Assembly (NCBI GenBank): GCA_934617425.1
Contig: CAKTUD010000004.1
Location: forward strand, 94,430-158,429
Source of the DNA: an uncultured Eggerthellaceae bacterium
GTDB lineage: Bacteria > Actinomycetota > Coriobacteriia > Coriobacteriales > Eggerthellaceae
DNA length: 64,000 nucleotides
Direction: 5' to 3'
Shown here in pieces: positions 7,711 to 16,013 of this stretch; the first letter of the stretch is position 1, and each line of letters starts with the position of its first letter. The notes below the pieces were generated by a model. That model saw only the letters and a list, made by a program, of their open reading frames with translations, did not search any database and was not told the origin of the DNA. A program made the translations under genes and the position numbers.

Positions 7711-8079
7711 ATGGCTCGTCTTGTTGGTGTCGACCTTCCTCGCGACAAGCGCGTTGAGATCGGCTTGACCTACATCTACGGCATCGGTCTGACGACCTCC
7801 AAAAAGATCCTTGCAGAGACCGGCGTCGACCCCGACGTTCGCTGCAACGATCTTACGGAAGACGATTTGACCAAGCTTCGCGACTACATCCAGACCAACC
7901 TCACCGTCGAGGGCGATCTGCATCGCGAGGTTTCCCAGAACATCAAGCGCCTCATGGAGATCGGTTGCTATCGTGGCCTGCGTCATCGTCGTGGTCTGCC
8001 CGTTCGTGGTCAGCGCACGCACACGAATGCACGCACTCGCAAGGGTCCGCGTAAGCAAATCGGCGGCAAGAAGAAGTAG
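7711..8079 (+). CDS. rpsM: Small-subunit ribosomal protein S13
   Basis: S13 sits in the head of the 30S subunit and touches the P-site tRNA. The 122-residue protein begins MARLVGVDLPRDKRVEIGLTYIYGIG and ends in the usual basic tail (RTHTNARTRKGPRKQIGGKKK), with the GLRHRRGLPVRGQ signature before it. The ATG at 7711 follows AAGAGGAG; a TTG two codons upstream is not needed. It is part of the tightly spaced rpmJ-rpsM-rpsK-rpsD-rpoA-rplQ run, 13 bp before rpsK. Confidence 0.99.
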   Translation: MARLVGVDLPRDKRVEIGLTYIYGIGLTTSKKILAETGVDPDVRCNDLTEDDLTKLRDYIQTNLTVEGDLHREVSQNIKRLMEIGCYRGLRHRRGLPVRGQRTHTNARTRKGPRKQIGGKKK

Positions 8080-8092
8080 GGGTTAGCTGAGA

Positions 8093-8491
8093 ATGGCACA
8101 GAAAAAGAATGCAAAGCAGCGCATCAGGCGCGCTGATCGCAAGAACATCACGGTTGGTGCTGCGCACATCAAGTCTACGTTCAACAACACGATCGTAAGC
8201 ATCACCGACCCCCAGGGTAACGTTATTTCCTGGCAGTCTGCCGGCACCGTTGGCTTCAAGGGTTCGCGCAAGTCCACCCCGTTCGCAGCTCAGATGGCTG
8301 CTGAGGCTGCCGCAAAGACCGCTATGGAGCACGGCCTTCATAAGGTTGCCGTTTACGTCAAGGGTCCCGGTTCGGGCCGCGAGACTGCTGTTCGCTCGCT
8401 GCAGGCAGCAGGCCTCGAAGTATCCAGCATCCAGGATTGCACGCCTATTCCTCACAATGGCTGCCGTCCCAAGAAGCGTCGTCGCGTGTAG
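8093..8491 (+). CDS. rpsK: Small-subunit ribosomal protein S11
   Basis: S11 forms part of the 30S platform near the mRNA exit. The 132-residue product has a basic start (MAQKKNAKQRIRRADRKN), then GAAHIKSTFNNTIVSITDPQGNV and the C-terminal CTPIPHNGCRPKKRRRV, all as in the family. GGGGTTAGCTGAGA precedes the ATG, a modest ribosome site typical of close translational coupling to rpsM. Confidence 0.99.
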   Translation: MAQKKNAKQRIRRADRKNITVGAAHIKSTFNNTIVSITDPQGNVISWQSAGTVGFKGSRKSTPFAAQMAAEAAAKTAMEHGLHKVAVYVKGPGSGRETAVRSLQAAGLEVSSIQDCTPIPHNGCRPKKRRRV

Positions 8492-8507
8492 TTGAAAGGA
8501 TAAGATT

Positions 8508-9101
8508 ATGGCAATTGACAGGACTCCGGTTCTGAAACGTTGCAGGCAGCTGGGCATCGATCCGGTGGTTATGGGTTACACGACCAAGGAATCCAAGCGT
8601 CAGCCGTCTCGCCGTCGTAAAGAGAGCGAGTATGGTCTTCAGCTCCGCGAGAAGCAGAAGGCTAAGTTCATCTACGGTGTGCTCGAGAAGCAGTTCCGTA
8701 GCTACTTTAAGCGCGCTAAATCCCTCGAGGGCGTTACCGGCGAGAACTTGCTGGCCATCCTTGAGTCGCGCCTGGACAACGTTGTTTTCCGTTTGGGCTT
8801 CGCCCGTACGCGCAAGGAAGCACGTCAGGCTGTTACCCATGGCCACATCACCGTCAACGGCCGCCGCGTAGATGTTCCTTCCTACCGTGTGCGTCCCGGC
8901 GACCTTGTGGCTGTTGCCCCCAAGGCTAAAGAGCTGCTGGTCATCAAGAGCGCCCTTGTTTCCAACGAGCGCGTTTCCGTCCCGGCTTGGCTTGAGGTTG
9001 ATATCGAGAAGCTGCAGGGCAGCGTTCTTGCTCTTCCGAAACGCGATCAGATCGATTTGGACATCAACGAACAGCTTATCGTCGAACTTTACTCGAAGTA
9101 A
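8508..9101 (+). CDS. rpsD: Small-subunit ribosomal protein S4
   Basis: S4 is a primary 16S rRNA-binding protein and nucleates 30S assembly. The 197-residue protein has the N-terminal domain followed by the S4 RNA-binding domain (LESRLDNVVFRLGFARTRKEARQAVTHGHITVNGRRV). The N-terminal zinc knuckle Cys cluster of some S4 proteins is absent; only one Cys is near the start. In many bacteria S4 represses its own operon by binding a leader, but I see no clear S4 target here. The gene is 16 bp after rpsK and 31 bp before rpoA. Confidence 0.99.
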   Translation: MAIDRTPVLKRCRQLGIDPVVMGYTTKESKRQPSRRRKESEYGLQLREKQKAKFIYGVLEKQFRSYFKRAKSLEGVTGENLLAILESRLDNVVFRLGFARTRKEARQAVTHGHITVNGRRVDVPSYRVRPGDLVAVAPKAKELLVIKSALVSNERVSVPAWLEVDIEKLQGSVLALPKRDQIDLDINEQLIVELYSK

Positions 9102-9132
9102 TCGCGCTACGGTATAAGGAGGCTTGTAAAGC

Positions 9133-10083
9133 ATGACAGAGTTCATGAGGCCGACAGTTACAACAGAGGAAGTAAGCGACACCGTCGCGCGCTTCATCGT
9201 CGAACCGCTCGAGCGCGGTTATGGCAATACGCTTGGCAACTCCTTGCGTCGCGTCCTGCTTTCGTCTCTGGATGGTGCTAAGGCTACCGCTATCCAGATT
9301 GACGGCGTTCAGCACGAGTTCACCACTGCCGAGGGCGTTATCGAGGATATCACCGACATCGTCTTGAACGTGAAGGGCCTTGTGTTCTCCGCGCTCAACG
9401 ACGATGTCGAAGAAGCGATCGCTCATGTGTCCGTCGAGGGTCCTTGCACGGTTACCGGCGCAGACCTCGATGTTCCCACCGAGTTCACGCTTATCAATCC
9501 CGAGCATGTTATCGCTACGGTTGCCGATGGCGGTCAGTTCGACATGTCCATCCGTATCGGCGTCGGTCGCGGTTACGTTAACGCGGATCGCAATAAGCGT
9601 TCCGAGGACCCGATCGGTATCATCCATGTCGACTCGCTGTTCTCGCCTGTTCGTCGCTGCACGATGAACGTGACCAACACGCGTGTTGGTCAGCGCACCG
9701 ATTACGACAAGCTGGTGCTTGAGGTTGAGACCGACGGTTCCGTCACCCCCACCGATGCCGTGCTTCGCGCCGTGAACATCATCAACCAGTACATGGGTGC
9801 GTTCATGGCTCTTGGCGAGACTGAGGGTGAGGAGGAGATCGAAGTTCCTTCGATTTTCGCTCCCGAGGATCAGGAGACGAATGCTGAGTTGGACAAGCAA
9901 ATCGAGGATTTGGATCTTTCGGTTCGCTCTTACAACTGCTTGAAGCGCGCCGGCATCCATTCCGTGCGTCAGCTGGTCGAGTTCTCCGAGAACGACTTGC
10001 TGAACATCAGGAACTTCGGCGCGAAGTCCATCGAAGAAGTTAAAGACAAGCTCATTTCGATGGGCTTGAACCTGAAGCTTTAA
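9133..10083 (+). CDS. rpoA: RNA polymerase alpha subunit
   Basis: RpoA dimerises to start assembly of RNA polymerase, and its C-terminal domain contacts upstream DNA and activators. The 316-residue protein has the N-terminal assembly domain (RFIVEPLERGYGNTLGNSLRRVLLSSL) and, after an acidic linker at about residues 235-255, the C-terminal domain with LDLSVRSYNCLKRAGI and LLNIRNFGAKSIEEVKDKL. AAGGAGG precedes the ATG at 9133. It is in its usual place between rpsD and rplQ. Confidence 0.99.
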   Translation: MTEFMRPTVTTEEVSDTVARFIVEPLERGYGNTLGNSLRRVLLSSLDGAKATAIQIDGVQHEFTTAEGVIEDITDIVLNVKGLVFSALNDDVEEAIAHVSVEGPCTVTGADLDVPTEFTLINPEHVIATVADGGQFDMSIRIGVGRGYVNADRNKRSEDPIGIIHVDSLFSPVRRCTMNVTNTRVGQRTDYDKLVLEVETDGSVTPTDAVLRAVNIINQYMGAFMALGETEGEEEIEVPSIFAPEDQETNAELDKQIEDLDLSVRSYNCLKRAGIHSVRQLVEFSENDLLNIRNFGAKSIEEVKDKLISMGLNLKL

Positions 10084-10113
10084 TCTAGCTTTAGCTATAG
10101 GAGATAACAGATC

Positions 10114-10653
10114 ATGAGGCACAATTACAAGGGCCGCAAGCTTGGCACCGATGCCAGCCATACGCGTGCCATGAAGCGCAGCTTGGTCAGCGCGCTTCTG
10201 TACAACGACCGCATCAAGACCACCGAGCCGCGTGCCAAGGAGATTCGTGCGGATGTCGATCGCATCATCACTTGGGCAAAGAAGGGCGACTTGCATTCTC
10301 GTCGTCTCGCCATCGCTTGGTTGGGCAATGACAAAGAGCTCGTTCGCGAGGTTTTCGAGAAGGTTGCTCAAGGCATGTTCGCCGATCGTCAGGGCGGTTA
10401 TACCCGCATCATGAAGCTTGGCAACCGCAAGGGCGACAATGCTCCTATGGTCATCATGGAGCTTTGCACCGAGCCTGTTGCTAAGAAGGGCGACAAGAAG
10501 GCTGCTCCGAAGAAGGTTCAGCCCAAGAAGGTTGAAGCCGAGGAGAAGGCCGAAGAGGTTACCCCCGAGGCCGTCGAAGAGCTTGCTGCTGAGGTTGAAG
10601 CCGAGGCTGCTCCCGAGGCTGCCGCTGAAGCAACCGAGGAAAAGGCCGAATAG
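10114..10653 (+). CDS. rplQ: Large-subunit ribosomal protein L17 with acidic/Ala-rich C-terminal tail
   Basis: The first 117 or so residues are a normal L17: MRHNYKGRKLGTDASHTRAMKRSL, TTEPRAKEIRADVDRII, GGYTRIMKLGNRKGDNAPMVIMEL. The protein then runs on for about 60 residues of Ala, Glu, Lys, Pro and Val (from AKKGDKKAAPKK to ATEEKAE), giving 179 residues against the usual 115-130. Such tails occur in several actinobacterial L17 proteins and are expected to be disordered. It is the last ribosomal gene of the operon and is followed by a strong terminator. Confidence 0.98.
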   Translation: MRHNYKGRKLGTDASHTRAMKRSLVSALLYNDRIKTTEPRAKEIRADVDRIITWAKKGDLHSRRLAIAWLGNDKELVREVFEKVAQGMFADRQGGYTRIMKLGNRKGDNAPMVIMELCTEPVAKKGDKKAAPKKVQPKKVEAEEKAEEVTPEAVEELAAEVEAEAAPEAAAEATEEKAE

Positions 10654-10674
10654 TTTCGGTCGCAAGATCTTACA

Positions 10675-10704
10675 AACGAGGGAGCTGTTGCTCCCTCGTT
10701 TTTT
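10675..10704 (+). terminator. Terminator of the ribosomal/rpoA operon
   Basis: AACGAGGGAGC (10675-10685) pairs perfectly with GCTCCCTCGTT (10690-10700) over a TGTT loop, followed by more T residues. It separates rplQ from ecfT. Confidence 0.93.
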
Positions 10705-10760
10705 GTTGCCTTTTTCATCATGGGGAAATGTGCTTTCGTGTTCAATGGGATACTTTCGCT

Positions 10761-11528
10761 ATGAATTTCAGACCCTCGCTGTACATAGATGAAAGCACCC
10801 TAGTCCATGCGCTTGATGCACGCGTGAAGATCGTTTTGCTTTTGGCTTATTCCATCTCAATTTTCCTTACGGGCTCTTGGTTCGGGGTCGGGTTATTTAC
10901 TGCCGTTGCTTTGTTTTCTCTTGCGTTGGCGAAGCTGCCGCTTGGTCGCATCTTGGTTTTGCTTCTTCCGGTATTCGTCCTAGCTTCCTTCGCGGTCTTT
11001 TTCAATGCGGTTGCTGATCCTGATGGCTTCCAAGGCCTTTCTGTTGGGTTCTTGGTCGGGTTGCGTATGGTCGACCTGTGCGTTATGAGCTTCATCGTTT
11101 GTTTCACGACGACGTCGGCGCAGCTTATGCATGCGTTCGGATCGCTTATATCCCCGTTGCGGGTTTTTCGATTTCCCCTCGACGATATTGCGTTTGCGCT
11201 TTCGCTTGCGATTCGTTTTATCCCTCTTGTGTACGATTGCTTCGAGGGCGTTCGCGTTGCGCAGCTTTCGCGCGCGGCAAAGTTTTATCGCGGGGCGCTG
11301 TTTGATAGGGTCAAGGCCTGGGGGGCGGTTTTTGTTCCTTTGTTCGTCGGACTTTTTCTACGGGCTGATTCCGTCGCTGTAGCGATGGACGCCCGTTGCT
11401 TTGGCGCAAGTGATGCGGTGTGCGGTTTCAAACGCACACCGCTTTGCTCGGTGAAACTCTCGTTTTGCGACCTCGCGGTGTTGATTGGCCTTCTCGCCGT
11501 TTTCATCTTTGCGGCCGTTCTTGTCTAG
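10761..11528 (+). CDS. ecfT: ECF transporter transmembrane component EcfT
   Basis: EcfT is the membrane scaffold that couples the EcfA ATPases to a vitamin- or metal-binding S component. The 255-residue protein starts with the typical amphipathic segment (SLYIDESTLVHALDARVKIV), has about five hydrophobic helices, and has the two coupling helices with AQLSRAAKFYRGALFDRVK and RADSVAVAMDARCFGA. The second matches the A-R-x-x coupling motif; the first has Ser-Arg-Ala where Ala-Arg-Gly is usual. I prefer the ATG at 10761, giving MNFRPSLYI; an in-frame ATG at 10728 has its purine run too close. Neither EcfA nor an S component is in the window. Confidence 0.85.
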   Translation: MNFRPSLYIDESTLVHALDARVKIVLLLAYSISIFLTGSWFGVGLFTAVALFSLALAKLPLGRILVLLLPVFVLASFAVFFNAVADPDGFQGLSVGFLVGLRMVDLCVMSFIVCFTTTSAQLMHAFGSLISPLRVFRFPLDDIAFALSLAIRFIPLVYDCFEGVRVAQLSRAAKFYRGALFDRVKAWGAVFVPLFVGLFLRADSVAVAMDARCFGASDAVCGFKRTPLCSVKLSFCDLAVLIGLLAVFIFAAVLV

Positions 11529-11613
11529 CTATGCAACGTGGTATCATAAAAATGTTGTGCGCGCAGCGTGGTTTGCGCGCAAATCCGATACCAGTTTGTC
11601 TGAGGAGGCAACA

Positions 11614-12903
11614 ATGAGCATCATCGTTGATGTTTACGGTCGCGAGGTTTTGGATTCGCGTGGCAATCCTACGGTGGAAGTCGAGGTTTTGCTCGACGAT
11701 GGCTCCATGGGTCGCGCAATCGTTCCCTCGGGTGCATCGACGGGCGCTTTCGAGGCTGTTGAGCTTCGCGATGGCGACAAGGATCGCTATCTTGGGAAAG
11801 GCGTTTTAAACGCGGTCGATTACGTTAACACCGAAGTTGCCGATGTCCTCTATGGCATGGACGCGACCGATCAGCGTGCTCTTGATGAAGCCATGATTGA
11901 AGCCGACGGAACAAGCAATAAGGGCAAATTCGGAGCAAACGCCATTTTGGGTGCATCTCTTGCTGCTGCCCGCGCTGCCGCTAATTCGTCTGAGCTTCCT
12001 CTTTACAAGTATGTTGGCGGCCCGAACGCGCATCTGCTGCCTACGCCGATGATGAATATTCTCAACGGCGGTGTTCATGCCGATAATAACGTCGACTTCC
12101 AAGAGTTCATGATAATGCCCGTGGGCGCCGAATCGTTCCATGAGGCTCTTCGCTGGTGCGCTGAGATTTACCATACTCTGAAGAAGGTTCTTCACGAGGC
12201 GGGTCTTGGCGGCGGGGTTGGCGATGAGGGCGGTCTCGCGCCCAACTTCACCAAGAACTCCGAACCTCTCGAGTACATAAAGAAAGCGTGCGAGGCTGCG
12301 GGCTACACTCCTGGCGAGGACATCATGTTCGCGATGGATCCTGCTTCCACGGAATTCTATAACGCCGAGACGGGCATGTACGAACTCGCGGGCGAGGGTC
12401 GTTCGCTCACGAGCGCCGAGATGGTCGATTATTGGGAGGCTTTGGTCGACGAGTTCCCCATCATCTCCATCGAGGACGGCATGGCCGAGGAAGACTGGGA
12501 TGGCTGGAAGATGCTGACCGAGCGCATCGGCGATCGCGTGCAGTTGGTTGGCGACGATCTGTTTGTTACCAACTCGACTCGTTTGAAGAAGGGCATCGAG
12601 TTGGGTTGCGCCAACGCTATTCTTATCAAAGTGAACCAGATCGGCAGCCTTACCGAAACCCTCGAAGCGATGGAGATGGCGAAGCGGGCTGGTTATACCT
12701 GCATCGTGAGCCACCGTTCCGGCGAGACCGAGGATACCACTATCGCCGATTTGGCTGTTGCGACCAACGCCGGCCAGATTAAAACCGGCGCTCCTTGCCG
12801 TTCTGACCGCATTGCCAAATACAACCAGCTTCTTCGCATCGAGGAAGACCTTGGCGGTCAGGCGCGCTATGCTGGTCGTGATGCCTTCTATAACCTGCGT
12901 TAG
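11614..12903 (+). CDS. eno: Enolase
   Basis: Enolase interconverts 2-phosphoglycerate and phosphoenolpyruvate in glycolysis. The 429-residue protein begins MSIIVDVYGREVLDSRGNPTVEVEV, has the SGASTGAFEAVELRDGD loop, the metal-ligand region SIEDGMAEEDWDGWKML with LVGDDLFVTN, and the signature ILIKVNQIGSLTETLEA followed by SHRSGETEDTTIADLAV. The ATG at 11614 follows TGAGGAGGCAACA. The frame stays open further upstream, but that part is not enolase. A candidate promoter (TTGTCT at 11521, TATCAT at 11542) overlaps the end of ecfT. Confidence 0.99.
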   Translation: MSIIVDVYGREVLDSRGNPTVEVEVLLDDGSMGRAIVPSGASTGAFEAVELRDGDKDRYLGKGVLNAVDYVNTEVADVLYGMDATDQRALDEAMIEADGTSNKGKFGANAILGASLAAARAAANSSELPLYKYVGGPNAHLLPTPMMNILNGGVHADNNVDFQEFMIMPVGAESFHEALRWCAEIYHTLKKVLHEAGLGGGVGDEGGLAPNFTKNSEPLEYIKKACEAAGYTPGEDIMFAMDPASTEFYNAETGMYELAGEGRSLTSAEMVDYWEALVDEFPIISIEDGMAEEDWDGWKMLTERIGDRVQLVGDDLFVTNSTRLKKGIELGCANAILIKVNQIGSLTETLEAMEMAKRAGYTCIVSHRSGETEDTTIADLAVATNAGQIKTGAPCRSDRIAKYNQLLRIEEDLGGQARYAGRDAFYNLR

Positions 12904-12940
12904 CGCCGGTTACGCAAATCGTTTAAGTTGCATGAGCCGC

Positions 12941-12974
12941 AAAGCCGCGCGCCTTTTGGGTACGCGGCTTTTTT
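12941..12974 (+). terminator. Terminator after eno
   Basis: AAAGCCGCG (12941-12949) pairs with CGCGGCTTT (12963-12971), and the T run continues to 12974. Confidence 0.88.
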
Positions 12975-13070
12975 CGTAGATGGGCGAAGCCACGCGTGGC
13001 GCTTTACGGCGGAGGGCGTCACCCGTGCGAGATATCTTTAGATTTCGCCGCCGTCCGAGGGAATGGTGTA

Positions 13071-13099
13071 TTGAGCGAAAAATCGACGCAGGGTATACG
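13071..13099 (+). promoter_or_regulatory. Possible thyX promoter
   Basis: TTGAGC (13071-13076), 17-bp spacer, TATACG (13094-13099), 45 bp before the thyX start. Reasonable but not decisive. Confidence 0.4.
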
Positions 13100-13143
13100 C
13101 TGCGCGCGTATCATGAGCGCAAGCGAAATGAGAGGGGACCGAT

Positions 13144-13854
13144 ATGCGAGTCGAACTTTTGTACCACACACCAAACCCGGAGCGCGCGATCGCCACTGCC
13201 GCGCGTCTTTGCTATGCCCCTATCGGCGCCTCCGAGCTCATGGAGGAAATGGGAGCCAAACGTATGTACAGCGTGCTTAGCACGGTGCTTGCGGGTGGTC
13301 ATTTTTCCACACTCGAGCATGCGAGTTTCACTTTCGCTATTGAGGGGGTTTCGCGTACTCTCACGCATCAGCTGGTTCGCCATCGTTTGGCAAGTTACGA
13401 GCAGCAGAGTCAGCGCTATGTGAAGTATAAAGACGGCATCGAGGTCGTGAAGCCGCAGACCATAGCGGACGACCCTGACGCCTCCAAGCGTTTCGATGCG
13501 CTCATCGCCGATATCCAGGCTGCATATGAGGAGTTTCTTGAGGTGGGCATCCCCGCCGAGGATGCGCGTTATGTGCTGCCCAATGCTACCGAGACGAAAC
13601 TCATCATGACGATGAATGCTCGCGAGCTCCGTCATTTCTTTGACATACGTTGCTGCAATCGCGCTCAATGGGAGATTCGCGAGATGGCTTGGAAGATGCT
13701 CGATTTGGTGCGCCCTGTCGCGCCGTACGTATTTTGCGATGCCGGCCCCGGATGCGTTCGCGGTGGTTGTCCCGAGGGTAAAATGTGTTGCGGAAACCCC
13801 TTTCCGAAGGTCGAGCGCCCTTCGGCGGAGGAGATGGCTGCTCGCGCGGAGTAG
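13144..13854 (+). CDS. thyX: Flavin-dependent thymidylate synthase ThyX
   Basis: ThyX methylates dUMP to dTMP using FAD, NADPH and methylenetetrahydrofolate. The 236-residue protein has the family signature RHRxxxxxxxS as RHRLASYEQQS starting at residue 79, followed by QRYVKY. ALTHQL-type dUMP/FAD contacts precede it and NARELRHFFDIRCCNRAQWEIR follows. The C terminus carries several Cys (CDAGPGCVRGGCPEGKMCCG), a tail seen in other anaerobe ThyX proteins that may bind metal. GAGAGGGGACC precedes the ATG. No thyA is seen, so this may be the cell's thymidylate source; tmk lies about 8 kb away. Confidence 0.96.
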   Translation: MRVELLYHTPNPERAIATAARLCYAPIGASELMEEMGAKRMYSVLSTVLAGGHFSTLEHASFTFAIEGVSRTLTHQLVRHRLASYEQQSQRYVKYKDGIEVVKPQTIADDPDASKRFDALIADIQAAYEEFLEVGIPAEDARYVLPNATETKLIMTMNARELRHFFDIRCCNRAQWEIREMAWKMLDLVRPVAPYVFCDAGPGCVRGGCPEGKMCCGNPFPKVERPSAEEMAARAE

Positions 13855-13935
13855 ATTCCGCCCGAAAGCTTCGTGGATCGCGAATGCGCTGCACCAGGGG
13901 TGCGGCGCATTTTTTATCGAGAAAAGGACGAATGC

Positions 13936-15123
13936 GTGCCCGAACGGAAAAGCGACCTATCCCGTGCCTTTTCGGAGGACGGTCGATTGAAAACCCATAT
14001 AGGCGGTCAGGCGCTGCTTGAGGGCGTTATGATGCGCGGCAAACGCACCTGGGCCGTCGCCGTGCGCGAGCCTGATGGCGGCATATATGTTGAAGAGCAT
14101 GAACTCGCTAGCGGAAAGCAGGAAAATGCATGGTTGCATTGGCCTCTCGTCCGTGGTTGCCGTGCTTTTGTCGAGTCGCTGGTGTTGGGCTGCAAGGCAT
14201 TGAGCATCGCCGTCGAACATGCTTTCGTCGAAGATGCTGAAGATGTCGAAGATGTTGCTCCATTTGATGGCGCCGCTGTCCCAACGTCCGCTGGGGGCGA
14301 GACTACCGTATCTTCCGCCCGCGCCGAGGAAGAGTTGGTGCGGGTAGACGGCGAATCTTCAAAAGAGCCGAAGCCGGCTTTGAACAACGTGGACATGGTT
14401 GCCTCGATGGCCATAGGCTTGATGCTGGGTATCGTGTTGTTCATCGTGGCGCCGGCGTTCGCCACCAACCTCATCGTCGGCGAATACGATGCGAACACGC
14501 TTTTGTGGAACGTGGTTGATGGATTGCTGCGCATCGTCGTGTTCGTGTTTTACATATGGCTGATAGGTCGCATGGACGACATCGACCGCATGTACGGATA
14601 CCACGGCGCCGAGCACAAAACCATTCATTGCTACGAGCATGGTTTGCCGTTGACGCCCGAAAACGCGGCGCAGTTTCCGCGCTTGCATGTGCGCTGCGGG
14701 ACTGCGTTTTTGATCATGGTGATGATCATCGCCATTTTCGTTTACACCGTCACTCCGCTGAATTCGCTCATCAGCGCTTGGGGTGTGCCCGACGGCGCTC
14801 CGAAGCTCGCGCTGGTTATAATTGCACGCATTCTTCTGATGCCGATAATCGCTGGAGTCTCCTATGAGATAACCGTGAAATGGGCGGGGTCGCATCCCGA
14901 TAACCCTTTGGTGAAGGTGGTGCTGTGGCCTGGTTTGCAGATGCAGTATCTCACCACGCGCGAGCCAGGTAGGGGTGAGCTCGAATGCGCTATCGCCGCT
15001 ATGGAGGCGGTTGTGAAATCGGAAGGTGCAAGCGAATCGTATGCGACAGCCTGCGGCGATTTGCCGCAATGCGGGCCCGAAGCCGCGAGGTGCGATTTGC
15101 CGGAATCCGGGGTGGCACAATGA
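13936..15123 (+). CDS. DUF1385 family membrane protein (YqhQ-like)
   Basis: A 395-residue membrane protein of unknown role. It has the family opening HIGGQALLEGVMMRGKRTWAVAVR and an N-terminal hydrophilic stretch, including an acidic insert at about residues 95-150. Four or five membrane helices follow from about residue 155, with the conserved YGYHGAEHKTIHCYEHG between helices 2 and 3 and NPLVKVVLWPGLQMQYLTTREP near the end. The His/Glu-rich AEHKTIHCYE motif suggests a metal or catalytic site, but no activity is established. I start at the GTG at 13936, seven bases after AAAAGGA; a TTG at 13987 is an alternative. It overlaps trmB by four bases (ATGA), implying coupled translation. Confidence 0.8.
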   Translation: MPERKSDLSRAFSEDGRLKTHIGGQALLEGVMMRGKRTWAVAVREPDGGIYVEEHELASGKQENAWLHWPLVRGCRAFVESLVLGCKALSIAVEHAFVEDAEDVEDVAPFDGAAVPTSAGGETTVSSARAEEELVRVDGESSKEPKPALNNVDMVASMAIGLMLGIVLFIVAPAFATNLIVGEYDANTLLWNVVDGLLRIVVFVFYIWLIGRMDDIDRMYGYHGAEHKTIHCYEHGLPLTPENAAQFPRLHVRCGTAFLIMVMIIAIFVYTVTPLNSLISAWGVPDGAPKLALVIIARILLMPIIAGVSYEITVKWAGSHPDNPLVKVVLWPGLQMQYLTTREPGRGELECAIAAMEAVVKSEGASESYATACGDLPQCGPEAARCDLPESGVAQ

Positions 15124-16013
15124 CGCGTACGGCAAGATCGCGCAAGCACCGCGGTTTTGATCTCGATAAGCGTATCGCGGCCGTCGAATCGCATATCGAG
15201 AGGCATCCTCACGCTTGGCAAGGCGTTTGGCGAAAATGGCAACCGGCGCCTCCCGATGGGAAATTGCTTTCGAGCTTTTTAGATGGTAAGGATCCCGGAC
15301 AATATGATCCGCACGCTTCGCGCTGGAAGGAAATCCGCGTCGATTTGGGTTGCGGCAAGGGGGCGTTTACCGTCGAATGCGCCAAAGCATCGCCTGACAT
15401 CTTGTTTGTAGGCATCGATTCCGAACCGGTGTGCGCTATGCATGGCGCCGAGGTGGCGAAGGCTGCAGGCGTCGAGAATGCCGTCTTCACGCTTGATGAA
15501 GACCCCCACATGGAATGTCTTTTCGGCGAGGGCGAGGTCTCTGCCATCTACATGAACTTCCCGGCTCCGTTTCCTAAAAAGAAACAGGTGGGAAAGCGCC
15601 TTACTTATGTCGACCGGTTGCTGGCGTATCGCCAGGTTCTTGCCGACGACGGGGAACTTTGGTTGAAGACCGACAGCCGCCCTCTGTTCGATTTCAGTCT
15701 TGCGCAACTCGATCTCGCAGGTTTCGATGTGGTGTGGCAGACCGAAGATTGCCGCTCGGCTCATCCCGACGATCCATTCACGTTGTACGAAGAAAAGCTT
15801 TCCGCTAAAGGCGCGCGCGTTTTCGCTTTGTGCGCCAGGCAAGGCAAGCTCGAGCCTCCCGCGGCGAAAGACATCGTGCAGACGATGCCATTGAGCTTGT
15901 ACGATTACCTCCCCGACGACCTTGAGAGCATGGAATACATCCCTCACGGGATGGAAAACGGCGTCGAGAATCTTTTGAACAGGAGAAGAAAGCTCGGAGA
16001 AGCTGGCAAGTAG
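15120..16013 (+). CDS. trmB: tRNA (guanine-N7)-methyltransferase TrmB-like
   Basis: TrmB makes m7G46 in the variable loop of tRNA. The 297-residue protein has the SAM loop VDLGCGKGAFTVECA, then FVGIDSEP, and ends with YEEKLSAKGARVFAL, matching the TrmB core. One motif is unusual: where the family has NFSDPWPKKRH, this has NFPAPFPKKKQVGKRL, which lacks the Asp of the catalytic loop. An N-terminal extension of about 65 residues precedes the fold and about 40 residues follow it. The start at 15120 overlaps the stop of the DUF1385 gene in an ATGA. It is a TrmB relative with good confidence, but the altered loop leaves room for a different target. Confidence 0.82.
   Translation: MTRTARSRKHRGFDLDKRIAAVESHIERHPHAWQGVWRKWQPAPPDGKLLSSFLDGKDPGQYDPHASRWKEIRVDLGCGKGAFTVECAKASPDILFVGIDSEPVCAMHGAEVAKAAGVENAVFTLDEDPHMECLFGEGEVSAIYMNFPAPFPKKKQVGKRLTYVDRLLAYRQVLADDGELWLKTDSRPLFDFSLAQLDLAGFDVVWQTEDCRSAHPDDPFTLYEEKLSAKGARVFALCARQGKLEPPAAKDIVQTMPLSLYDYLPDDLESMEYIPHGMENGVENLLNRRRKLGEAGK

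Noticed and set aside
9076..10665. 529-codon minus-strand open frame opposite rpoA and rplQ
   Set aside because: It spans two certain genes in antisense and has no family resemblance.
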